Assembly (NCBI RefSeq): GCF_004123835.1 | Contig: NZ_MZMU01000012.1 | Span: forward strand, 868,001-932,000 | Source of the DNA: Rhizobium leguminosarum | GTDB taxonomy: Bacteria > Pseudomonadota > Alphaproteobacteria > Rhizobiales > Rhizobiaceae | Reading direction: 5' to 3' | Length of the DNA stretch: 64,000 nt | In this document: one piece after another, positions 1 through 7,191 of the stretch | How the letters are laid out: every line of letters starts with the position of its first letter | Numbering within the stretch: the stretch's first letter is position 1 | Program-made: the position numbers and the translations under genes | The notes under the pieces: model-generated | What the model was told of the DNA's origin: nothing | The model's input: only the letters and a program-made list of their open reading frames with translations | The model's database searches: none

Positions 1-879
1 CCGGCGCTGGTGGATGCGAACCAGCTCGAATTGGCGCTGCTCAACCTTGCGGTCAATGCCCGCGATGCGATGCCGGATGGCGGGACGTTGGCCATATCGC
101 TGCGCGAGGAGCAGGTGGCCGGCGATGACGGCGCTCTCGGCGAGGGGGCCTATCTTGTGCTGGGAGTGGCCGACAGCGGCACCGGCATGGACGCAGAGAC
201 GCTGAAGAAGGCAGTCGATCCGTTTTTCTCGACCAAGGAACTCGGAAAGGGCACGGGCCTCGGCTTATCGATGATCCACGGACTTGCCGTTCAGCTCAAT
301 GGCGCACTTCTTCTGACAAGCGAGCCTGGGGTTGGAACGACCGCCGAGCTGTGGCTTCCGGCGACTGAACGGCGCCCCGAGCGGCCGGCCGAAGCGGAAC
401 TGCCCGTTCCGCAAGCTGCATCCAGACTGAAGATCCTTCTGGTCGATGACGATGCCTTGATCGCCATGAGTTCGGTCGACATGCTTGAAGATCTCGGCCA
501 CGAGGTCGTCGAAGCAAACTCCGGCTCGCAGGCGCTGGAATTGATCAGCGGCCAGCATTTCGACCTTGTCATAACCGACTATTCGATGCCTGGTATGACC
601 GGCGCACAGCTTGCCCAGGCCGCGCGGGACATTCATCCGGCATTGCCGATCGTGCTGGCGACAGGTTACGCCGATCTTCCCGCCGGTACCGACATCGATC
701 TTCCGAGATTGGCAAAGCCCTATGATCAGGCTCAGCTCGCCAAGGAAATCGCCAAGGCGATGGCAAGCGAAACGGCTCCGCTTCTTAGATCCGGCGGCGA
801 CGCAGGTGGTTCAAAGCTTCGCCTGTGCAAGGCCAACGATGTCAGCGATGAAATCGGCGATGGCGCCTGTGTCGTCTAG
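1..879 (+). CDS. Hybrid sensor histidine kinase / response regulator, C-terminal part (5' end outside window)
   Basis: The reading frame is open from base 1, so only the C-terminal 292 or so residues are present. The first half is an HATPase_c domain: an N-box (LNLAVNARDAMPDGG), a G1 box (VADSGTGMD), an F box (DPFFSTK) and a G2 box (GKGTGLGLSM). After a proline-rich linker comes a receiver domain with the acidic cluster DDD, the phospho-acceptor Asp in ITDYSMPGM, a conserved Thr (LATGYAD) and Lys (LAKPYD). This is the layout of PAS-containing hybrid kinases that pass phosphate to their own C-terminal receiver. The input domain and signal cannot be judged. The last 69 bases overlap the 3' end of the convergent mobB. 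Confidence 0.9.
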   Translation, partial: PALVDANQLELALLNLAVNARDAMPDGGTLAISLREEQVAGDDGALGEGAYLVLGVADSGTGMDAETLKKAVDPFFSTKELGKGTGLGLSMIHGLAVQLNGALLLTSEPGVGTTAELWLPATERRPERPAEAELPVPQAASRLKILLVDDDALIAMSSVDMLEDLGHEVVEANSGSQALELISGQHFDLVITDYSMPGMTGAQLAQAARDIHPALPIVLATGYADLPAGTDIDLPRLAKPYDQAQLAKEIAKAMASETAPLLRSGGDAGGSKLRLCKANDVSDEIGDGACVV

Positions 880-1332
880 ATCGAAGACCGGCAGGGCCGT
901 ATCCGTGACCGCATGATCGGCGGCGATGGCGCAGATATGGGGATCGCTCGGCGCCAGCGGTTCGCGATTGGCGGCCTCCAGCCGGCGGGCCTCTATCTTC
1001 GGGATCGGTTCGCGCTTGTAGCCTTCGATCAGCACGAGATCGCAGGGCGCGAGACGGGCGAGGATCTCCTCGAATTCGGGTTCGGGTGCGCCGCGCAGCT
1101 CGTGCATGATGGCGTAGCGGGTGCCGGAGACGATGGTGACCTCATGGGCGCCGGCCTGGCGGTGGCGGTAGCTGTCGGCCCCGACCTTGTCGATGTCGAA
1201 ATCATGATGGGCGTGCTTGATCGTCGAGATCCTGTAGCCGCGGCGGGTGAACTCCGTCACCAGCCGCACCGCGAGCCCGGTCTTGCCCGAGTTCTTCCAG
1301 CCGGCGATACCGAAGATTTTCGGTGCGGTCAT
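811..1332 (-). CDS. mobB: Molybdopterin-guanine dinucleotide biosynthesis protein MobB
   Basis: A 173-residue P-loop GTPase-like protein. It starts IFGIAGWKNSGKTGLAVRL, which holds the Walker A motif GWKNSGKTG, and it contains the family stretch LVLIEGYKREPIPKIE. MobB assists MobA in attaching GMP to molybdopterin for the MGD form of the molybdenum cofactor. The ATG start overlaps the mobA stop by four bases, so the two are translationally coupled. The 3' end overlaps the convergent kinase gene by 69 bases. moaA, an earlier enzyme of the same pathway, lies about 18 kb away. Length is normal for the family. Confidence 0.95.
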   Translation of the reverse strand: MTAPKIFGIAGWKNSGKTGLAVRLVTEFTRRGYRISTIKHAHHDFDIDKVGADSYRHRQAGAHEVTIVSGTRYAIMHELRGAPEPEFEEILARLAPCDLVLIEGYKREPIPKIEARRLEAANREPLAPSDPHICAIAADHAVTDTALPVFDLDDTGAIADFIADIVGLAQAKL

Positions 1333-1961
1333 GCGCGAAGGGCCTCCAGCCAGCGTTCCGCCTCGACCAGATCATCAGGCGTATTGATGTTGAAGAAGGG
1401 ATCGAGCAAGCTGGCGCGGGTCGGATGCAGCGGAAACGCTACTTCCGTGACGTCATGCCGTAGCAGGAAGTCGCGTACGCGGCGCTTCTCGTCGGTGGCG
1501 ATCCAGGCTTCGAGATCGGCGGCCAGCGTCACCGGCCAGAGCCCGAAAACGGGATGGCTGCGGCCCTCGGAGGCGGCAATGGCGATCTGCGACGGGTGCT
1601 CGATTGCGGCCGCCAGCCGGGCGACGAGATCGGCCGGGAAGAACGGGCAATCGACCGAGACGGTGACGACATGGGTGATCGAGGGCAGGCCGGCGGCATA
1701 GACCATGGCGGCATGGATGCCGGCCATCGGCCCGGCCTTGCCGCGAAAACGGTCGGGAACGACAGGCACGTCCTCGGCGGCGGCATCGGCATTGACGGCA
1801 ACGAACAAGGCCTGCTGCGAGAGGCGGGTCAGCACATGGCGGAGCAGGCTCTCGGCCCCAAGCATTACGCCCGCCTTGTCGCGGCCCATGCGCTGCGAGC
1901 GGCCGCCGGCCAATACGACGCCCGCTACAAGAGATTTATCCAACGAGAATTCAGCCATCAT
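1329..1961 (-). CDS. mobA: Molybdenum cofactor guanylyltransferase MobA
   Basis: A 210-residue nucleotidyltransferase. The N-terminus carries the GTP-binding signature LAGGRSQRMGRDKAG, followed by a Rossmann-type core with the metal-binding region SVDCPFFP. MobA transfers GMP from GTP to Mo-molybdopterin in the cytoplasm, giving Mo-MGD for DMSO-reductase-family enzymes. It is the upstream gene of a mobA-mobB pair with a four-base overlap. The EamA gene upstream ends seven bases away in the same direction, so all three may be co-transcribed. Confidence 0.95.
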   Translation of the reverse strand: MMAEFSLDKSLVAGVVLAGGRSQRMGRDKAGVMLGAESLLRHVLTRLSQQALFVAVNADAAAEDVPVVPDRFRGKAGPMAGIHAAMVYAAGLPSITHVVTVSVDCPFFPADLVARLAAAIEHPSQIAIAASEGRSHPVFGLWPVTLAADLEAWIATDEKRRVRDFLLRHDVTEVAFPLHPTRASLLDPFFNINTPDDLVEAERWLEALRA

Positions 1962-1967
1962 CCTTCC

Positions 1968-2876
1968 TCAAACCGGCGCGCGCGGCGCGGATTCCTGCGC
2001 GATCGGCGACACGCGGCGCTTGGCCTCACGATAGAACGTATAGAGGCCCGAGGCGATGACGATCGCAGCCCCCACGAGCGTCCAGCTGTCAGGCACTTCG
2101 GCGAAGAAAAAGAAGCCGAGCACAGAAGAGAAGATCAGGCTGGTATAGCGGAATGGCGCGACGAAGGAGATTTCGCCGGTGCGCATGGCGAGGATGACCG
2201 ACTGGTAGCCAACGAGCACCAGCACCGAAGCGAGCACGAGATGCCCAAGGGCAGCGGCGCTGACCGGCTGCCAGCCGCCGAGCACCGGAATGAGCAGCGC
2301 ACCGAAGAAGGAGGCTGACATGGCGGTGATGACGGTTATCATCAGCGAGGGAATTTCCGGGCTGATGGTTCGGGTGGCGAGATCGCGGCCGGCCGTCGTC
2401 AGCACCGCGGCGACGCAGAGGAGGGCGGCGGCGGTGAATCCATCAGGGCCGGGGCGGATGATGATCATCACGCCGACGAGGCCGACGAGGATCGCCGACC
2501 AGCGCCGCCAGCCGACCGGCTCGCCGAAGAAGAGCGCCGCACCGAAGGTGACGACCAGCGGCAGCGACTGCAGGATCGCCGAGGCATTGGCAATCGGCAT
2601 CATGCCGAGCGCGGTGATATAGGTGACGGCGGAGAGCATCTCGCAGATGATCCTGAAGATGATCATCGGCTGCAGCATGATGCGCCAGGAGCGCAGCGCC
2701 CCCATTTTCCAGGCGATCAGATAGACGAGCAGGCTGGTGAAGAGGCCGCGCAGAAACATGATCTCGCCGGCGTTCATATAGGCGATCACCGATTTGGATA
2801 GAGCGTCGCTTGCGGAAAATCCGGCCATCGCCATGGTCATATAGATGGCGCCCTCAGTATTGCGTGACCGCGGCAT
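1968..2876 (-). CDS. EamA/DMT-family inner-membrane transporter
   Basis: A 302-residue protein with about ten hydrophobic segments arranged as two EamA repeats, for example YMTMAMAGFSASDALSKSV near the N-terminus and a second repeat from about residue 150. The C-terminus is short and basic. DMT exporters move amino acids, metabolites or drugs out across the inner membrane. The substrate cannot be read from sequence. The ATG at 2876 is followed by the usual short cytoplasmic N-tail (MPRSRNTEGAIY). It lies six bases upstream of mobA on the same strand, but a functional tie to molybdenum cofactor synthesis is not evident. Confidence 0.85.
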   Translation of the reverse strand: MPRSRNTEGAIYMTMAMAGFSASDALSKSVIAYMNAGEIMFLRGLFTSLLVYLIAWKMGALRSWRIMLQPMIIFRIICEMLSAVTYITALGMMPIANASAILQSLPLVVTFGAALFFGEPVGWRRWSAILVGLVGVMIIIRPGPDGFTAAALLCVAAVLTTAGRDLATRTISPEIPSLMITVITAMSASFFGALLIPVLGGWQPVSAAALGHLVLASVLVLVGYQSVILAMRTGEISFVAPFRYTSLIFSSVLGFFFFAEVPDSWTLVGAAIVIASGLYTFYREAKRRVSPIAQESAPRAPV

Positions 2877-3202
2877 GAAGAGATTCCCGTTACCTGTGCG
2901 CCCCTTTTAGTCGCGAAGATGTATGAAGGGAATCGGATGGATGTCACACCAAGCATAAATCGATGATGCGGTGCACAATGGCACTGATGTCACCACAGGC
3001 GTGGGCGCAACTCTCCGCAAATCCCCGTTTTATAAGGTGAATTCCGATATTTCCGACGCCGCAATCAAGGCGTCGATGAGGACGCGCCGTCGCGCTGCCG
3101 GTTCGGCCATAGGCGTTTTTCTCTTCCTGCGCGGGAAACGGGTGGCTGCATCGCCTGATCTTTGAGCATCTCAGATCTCGCAACAACCCAGGAGAGACCG
3201 AT
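2877..3202. other. Intergenic region between the EamA gene and an SDR gene, no gene seen
   Basis: The 326 bases between divergent genes hold both promoters. Short open frames on either strand show no recognisable domain or convincing ribosome binding site. A GGAGAG sequence at about 3191 serves the downstream SDR gene. Confidence 0.5.
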
Positions 3203-3970
3203 ATGACACTTCTCAACGACAAGATCGCAATCATCACCGGCGCAAGCTCCGGCATCGGCCGCGCGGCGGCGAAACTCTTTGCGCGGGAAGGCGCCAAGCT
3301 CGTGGTCACCGGCCGGCGGCAGGACGCGCTCGATGCCGTCATCGCGGAAATCGAGGCGGAGGGTGGTCAGGCCGTCGCCATATCCGGCGATGTCAGAGAC
3401 GAGGCTCTGCAGGCAAGGCTCGTCGAGACGGCAGTCTCGCGTTTCGGCCGGCTCGACATCGCCTTCAACAATGCCGGCATCATCGGTGAGATGGGGCCGG
3501 TCGCCGGGCTGTCGCTGGAGGGCTGGCGCGAGACGATCGAGACCAATCTCACCGCCGCCTTCCTCGGCGCCAAGCACCAGTCGGCGGCGATGGGAAAAGG
3601 CGGCGGATCGCTGATCTTTACCTCGACTTTCGTCGGCCACACCGTCGGCATGCCCGGCATGGCCGCCTATGCGGCGAGCAAGGCGGGGCTGATCGGCTTC
3701 GTGCAGGTGCTCGCCGCTGAACTCGGAGCGCAGAAGATCCGCGTCAACGCACTGCTTCCCGGCGGCACCGACACACCCGCCAGCATTACCAACGCGCCTG
3801 ATGCCACGCCGGAGGTGCTCGCCTTCGTGGAGGGGCTGCATGCGTTGAAACGCATGGCGAAACCCGAAGAGATCGCCAATGCGGCGCTTTTCCTCGCCTC
3901 CGACATGTCAAGCTTCGTGACCGGCACGGCGATGCTGGCGGATGGTGGGGTTTCGATCAGCCGGACATAG
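3203..3970 (+). CDS. Short-chain dehydrogenase/reductase (SDR) family oxidoreductase
   Basis: A 255-residue classical SDR. It has the NAD(P)-binding TGASSGIG motif at residues 12-19, NNAG near 91, and the catalytic Tyr/Lys in YAASK near 155. It ends with the family's LADGGVSISRT tail. The substrate is unknown; the sequence resembles the large group annotated as 3-oxoacyl-ACP reductase- or glucose dehydrogenase-like. It stands alone with its own GGAGAG ribosome binding site and is followed by a palindromic repeat block. Confidence 0.88.
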   Translation: MTLLNDKIAIITGASSGIGRAAAKLFAREGAKLVVTGRRQDALDAVIAEIEAEGGQAVAISGDVRDEALQARLVETAVSRFGRLDIAFNNAGIIGEMGPVAGLSLEGWRETIETNLTAAFLGAKHQSAAMGKGGGSLIFTSTFVGHTVGMPGMAAYAASKAGLIGFVQVLAAELGAQKIRVNALLPGGTDTPASITNAPDATPEVLAFVEGLHALKRMAKPEEIANAALFLASDMSSFVTGTAMLADGGVSISRT

Positions 3971-4031
3971 GGGCAGGAAATAGGGTGTGCTGTGGCAACC
4001 AGCCGTGCGCGTCTGGGACCCAGCCACCCGC

Positions 4032-4177
4032 CCTCGTCCTTCGAGGCTCCGGCCTTTGGCCTGCGCACCTCGGGATGAGGGCTAGTTGTGGTGCCGTGGG
4101 GCTTGGCACGCCCTCCCTCCAGCCTCATCCTGAGGTGCCCCGCAGGGGCCTCGAAGGACGGGGCTGGCCGCTTTGCG
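4032..4177. repeat. Pair of inverted intergenic palindromes
   Basis: Two copies of an approximately 45-base element face each other. The left copy runs from GTCCTTCGAGGC to CACCTCGGGATGAGG. The right copy runs from CCTCATCCTGAGGTGCC to GGCCTCGAAGGACGGGG. Each copy can fold on itself, and the two are reverse complements apart from a few changes. They fill the gap between two convergent genes, a usual place for REP-type elements in rhizobia. Confidence 0.7.
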
Positions 4178-4181
4178 CAGA

Positions 4182-4817
4182 TCAGGCGACTTCGCGTACG
4201 TCTCTTGCCGCCTGGCGGTCGAGGTAGGCGACCAGGTCCTCGATGGTGACGAGGGGCAGGTTGTGGCGTTCGGCAAAGAGCGTGAGTTCGGGCAGGCGGG
4301 ACATGGTGCCGTCGTCATTGGCGACTTCGCAGATGACGCCGGCGGGGATCCTTCCGGCGAGGCGGGCGAGATCGACGGCGGCTTCGGTGTGGCCGGAGCG
4401 CCCGAGCACGCCGCGGGGGTTGGCGCGGAGCGGAAAGATGTGGCCGGGGCGAGCGAAATCGGCGGGCTTTGCGCGATCGTCCACCAGGGCGCTGACGGTG
4501 GCGGCACGGTCCGCCGCAGAAATGCCTGTCGTCGTGCCCTTGAGATAATCGACCGAGACCGTGAAGGCAGTTTTCTGCGATTCCGTGTTGTTGGGCACCA
4601 TCAGCGGAATATCGAGCGCATCAAGACGCTCGCCTTCCATGGCGATGCAGACAAGGCCGCGAGCGTGGGTCATCATGAAGGCGATTGTTTCGGGAGTGAC
4701 GGCGTCGGCCGCGACCACGATATCGCCCTCGTTTTCCCGGTTCTGGTCGTCGACGACGACGACCATCTTGCCGCTGGCAATGGCTGAAATGGCATCTTCA
4801 ATTGTTGCGATAGTCAT
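4182..4817 (-). CDS. ribB: 3,4-dihydroxy-2-butanone-4-phosphate synthase RibB
   Basis: A 211-residue protein that makes the four-carbon precursor of riboflavin from ribulose 5-phosphate. The family motifs are all present: DDQNRENEGDIV with the catalytic acidic residues, TPETIAFMMTHARGLVC, and HTEAAVDLARLAG. The start at 4817 (MTIATIEDAI) was chosen because the family begins there; an in-frame extension to 4907 is not conserved-looking. There is no fused GTP cyclohydrolase II domain. An FMN riboswitch lies upstream, so the gene should be switched off when FMN is plentiful. Confidence 0.95.
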   Translation of the reverse strand: MTIATIEDAISAIASGKMVVVVDDQNRENEGDIVVAADAVTPETIAFMMTHARGLVCIAMEGERLDALDIPLMVPNNTESQKTAFTVSVDYLKGTTTGISAADRAATVSALVDDRAKPADFARPGHIFPLRANPRGVLGRSGHTEAAVDLARLAGRIPAGVICEVANDDGTMSRLPELTLFAERHNLPLVTIEDLVAYLDRQAARDVREVA

Positions 4818-4945
4818 GCTGTCTGGCCTTTCAAGGGTTATGTCAGCGGACTGACATGGTCTGCTCGGCTCAATCCGTGAGCGAGCCTTCTGCCCTTGGG
4901 CGAACAAACGTCAGCCGACTCCGGGATGGAGTGCGACTGCCCGTG

Positions 4946-5127
4946 TTGTCCTCTTCCGTCCGGACTATACCGTCGGCTCCGGCATCTCACCGGATCTGCT
5001 GACCTTTCGGCCTGCAACGCCATTTGCGCATCCGAAAGATGCGCGGCGCTGTAGTGCCGGAAGCGCTCGCGGGCTCCAGGATTGCTCCTGATACCGCCGG
5101 TGGGGAATTACACCCCGCCCTGAGAAC
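4946..5127 (-). promoter_or_regulatory. FMN riboswitch (RFN element) upstream of ribB
   Basis: Read on the minus strand, the segment starts AGGGCGGGGTGTAATTCCCC and contains ACCGGCGGTA, AGCCCGCGAGCG, GATCCGGTGAGATGCCGG, AGCCGACGGTATAGTCCGGA and GGAAGAGGACA. These are the conserved blocks of the FMN aptamer, in order. About 130 bases separate it from the ribB start. The variable arm (about 4998-5065) is enlarged and carries a hairpin also found elsewhere in the window (see findings). Control is expected to be FMN-dependent repression. Confidence 0.96.
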
Positions 5128-5280
5128 ACTTCAAAGATAGGATCAAAAACAGGCGGATGGCAAGGTCACTCGACCAGGCAAAAATGCAAAGCTGCCCTAA
5201 CGCCGATGGACACACTGTTCACACGGAGGCGACGACCGTGTCGCCTTCCGCACTTCGCTGGTGGTGCTCTTTGTTCGATA

Positions 5281-5324
5281 CATGTCGTTGTCCCAAAACC
5301 GCTACGCACTTTTGGGCGCCTGCA
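5281..5324. repeat. Dispersed palindromic repeat (CATGTCGTTG family), copy 1
   Basis: The element begins CATGTCGTTGTCCCAAAACC and ends CACTTTTGGGCGCCTGCAT. A closely similar copy lies at 53532-53574, and the outer and inner segments are partly self-complementary. It abuts the stop codon of the following minus-strand SDR gene, so it may act as a 3' processing or stability element. Confidence 0.65.
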
Positions 5325-6107
5325 TCAGGACATGATCAGGCCGCCGTCGACATTGATCGTCTGGCCGGTGATATAGGCAGCGTCATCGCTGGCGAGGAAG
5401 GTCACCAGGCCGGCGACATCTTCGCCAGAGCCGGCCCGTTTCATCGGGATGCCCTCGACCCATTCCTTCATCAGCTCGCCGGGGGCGTAGTTGCCGAGCA
5501 GCTTGCCCCAGGCCTGGTCGTTATAGGCCCACATGTCGGTCTCGATGATGCCGGGGCAGAAGGCGTTGACGGTGATCTTCTCGGTCGCGACTTCCTTGGC
5601 CAGACTCTGGGTGATGCCGACGACGCCCATTTTCGAAGCGGCGTAATGCGGCGTGTAGATGAAGCCGTCGCGGGCCTGGCCGGAAGCGGTGTTGATGATG
5701 CGGCCGCCGCGCTTGTGCTTGCGCATCCTTGATATCGCCTCCTGGGCGCAGAGGAAGACGCCCTTGGTGTTGACGGCCATGACCTTGTCCCACTCGTTTT
5801 CGGTCAGGTCCTCGACGCGGGCGATGGTGATGACGCCGGCATTCTGGATCGAAACGTCGACCGAGCCGAATTCCTTCTCGGCGGCATCATAGAGGGCGGT
5901 GACGCTTGCCTTGTCGGTGACATCGCCGATGAAGGAGATCGCCTTGCCGCCTTCGGCCCGGATTTGTTCGGCGACGCCGTGGACCAGGTCCTCATTGGCC
6001 GATACGACGAGATTGGCGCCTTCTTTCGCAAAGCGTTTGGCGATCGCCGCTCCGATGCCGCGGCTACCCCCGGTAATGACGACAGTCTTCTGCTCAAAGC
6101 GTTTCAT
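5325..6107 (-). CDS. SDR-family dehydrogenase of the sugar/polyol island (SDR1)
   Basis: A 260-residue classical SDR: cofactor motif TGGSRGIG near residue 13, NAG at about 90 and the catalytic YAASK near 157. It ends NVDGGLIMS, a tail typical of polyol dehydrogenases. It probably oxidises an imported polyol or sugar alcohol to a ketose, or interconverts sugar isomers; the substrate is not determinable. It sits at the distal end of the minus-strand arm. A decayed tpiA fragment separates it from the second SDR gene. The start has a GGAAAGAGC ribosome binding site directly upstream. Confidence 0.88.
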   Translation of the reverse strand: MKRFEQKTVVITGGSRGIGAAIAKRFAKEGANLVVSANEDLVHGVAEQIRAEGGKAISFIGDVTDKASVTALYDAAEKEFGSVDVSIQNAGVITIARVEDLTENEWDKVMAVNTKGVFLCAQEAISRMRKHKRGGRIINTASGQARDGFIYTPHYAASKMGVVGITQSLAKEVATEKITVNAFCPGIIETDMWAYNDQAWGKLLGNYAPGELMKEWVEGIPMKRAGSGEDVAGLVTFLASDDAAYITGQTINVDGGLIMS

Positions 6108-6179
6108 GCTCTTTCCTTGTGTCCGTCGATAAACAGCAAAGCTGGGTGCGACCTACCATGCGATCATTATTAGAGCTCA

Positions 6180-6376
6180 ACCGGTTGTCGCAAATTCAGG
6201 CAGTCTTGAGCGCCGATGACGACGCCCCGAGCCATCCGCCCGTTCGATCGGCGTGAAGGGCGGGCAGACGACGATATCGCACGCCGTCATACCCGTTGGT
6301 CCCTTCAGCGCCTCGATCTCAGCCAGGGAGGAAGCGAGACCGTGCATTTTCCAGCGGCGGCAATGAGCTTTCTCAT
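6180..6376 (-). pseudogene. Decayed 5' fragment of a triose-phosphate isomerase (tpiA-like) gene
   Basis: The fragment opens ATG AGA AAG CTC ATT GCC (MRKLIA) four bases after the SDR2 stop codon. A one-base slip then leads into WKMHGLASSLAEIEALKG and DIVVCPPFTPIERA. A second slip leads into MARGVVIGAQDCLNLRQP and a stop. These three pieces line up with the N-terminal third of TpiA-family proteins (NWKM substrate motif, VCPP strand, VAIGGQDC region). The rest of the gene is absent. Its tight spacing to SDR2 shows it was once an operon member. Frame changes were read by eye. Confidence 0.75.
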
Positions 6377-6380
6377 CGCA

Positions 6381-7169
6381 TCACCAGCAGCAGAAACCGC
6401 CGTCGACGAGAAGATCGACGCCGGTCACGAAACTTGCCGCATTCGACAGCAGGAACACCGCCGGACCTACCATCTCATCCACCGCTGCCATTCGCTGCAT
6501 TGGCGTCTGCTCTTCGAAGAGCTTGGTCTGATGAACCATCTCGGGACGGGTGTTCATGGGCGTTGCCGTGTATCCGGGGGAGATGGTGTTGACGCGAATG
6601 CCGCGGTCGACCCATTCCATCGCCATGGACTTCGACATATGGATGACGCCCGCCTTGGAGGCGTTATAGTGCGCTTGGCTCAGCCCGCGGTTTACGATCA
6701 CACCGGACATGGAAGCGATGTTGACGATGGAGCCGCGTCCATTCTTCAGCATGGCGCGAGCCTCTGCCTGGCAGGAAAGAAAGACGCCTTTCAGGTTGAT
6801 ATCCATCAACGTCTGATATTGGTCCTCCTCCATCTCTTCCGCAGCGTTCGCGTTAGCGATGCCCGCCGCGTTGACTGCAAGTGTCAATGGGCCGAGATCG
6901 GCCTCGGTACGTGCTATTGCCTCTCCAAGGGAAGATTTGCTCGTGACATCCGCCGCGATCTGGATCGAGCGGCGGCCGGCGGCGCGAGTATGTTCAGCCG
7001 TCTTGGCCAATCCGTCGTCGGTTCGGCGGTCGAGCAGCGCCACGTCGGCGCCGCATTGCGCAAGGCCGATGGCAATGCGCTGCCCAATGCCGCTCCCGGC
7101 TCCGGTAACGATGGCAACCTGGCCGCTGAGATCGAAAAGCTTCGGGGCGTTCAGAGTGATGTCGGACAC
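6381..7169 (-). CDS. SDR-family dehydrogenase of the sugar/polyol island (SDR2)
   Basis: A 262-residue classical SDR with TGAGSGIG near residue 22, NAAG near 101, catalytic YNASK near 170 and the terminal LVDGGFCCW. The GTG start at 7169 follows a GGAAGAG ribosome binding site; no better ATG exists. It lies 22 bases downstream of the ABC ATPase gene and is surely in the same operon. It probably oxidises the transported polyol or sugar. Having two SDRs in one operon suggests two successive oxidoreductions or an epimerisation through a keto intermediate. Confidence 0.88.
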   Translation of the reverse strand: MSDITLNAPKLFDLSGQVAIVTGAGSGIGQRIAIGLAQCGADVALLDRRTDDGLAKTAEHTRAAGRRSIQIAADVTSKSSLGEAIARTEADLGPLTLAVNAAGIANANAAEEMEEDQYQTLMDINLKGVFLSCQAEARAMLKNGRGSIVNIASMSGVIVNRGLSQAHYNASKAGVIHMSKSMAMEWVDRGIRVNTISPGYTATPMNTRPEMVHQTKLFEEQTPMQRMAAVDEMVGPAVFLLSNAASFVTGVDLLVDGGFCCW

Positions 7170-7191
7170 CGCTCTTCCTTTCTCTGTCTGT

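Noticed and set aside
5157..5732. 191-codon plus-strand frame downstream of the FMN riboswitch
   Set aside because: It crosses a palindromic repeat and is antisense to SDR1; no recognisable protein.
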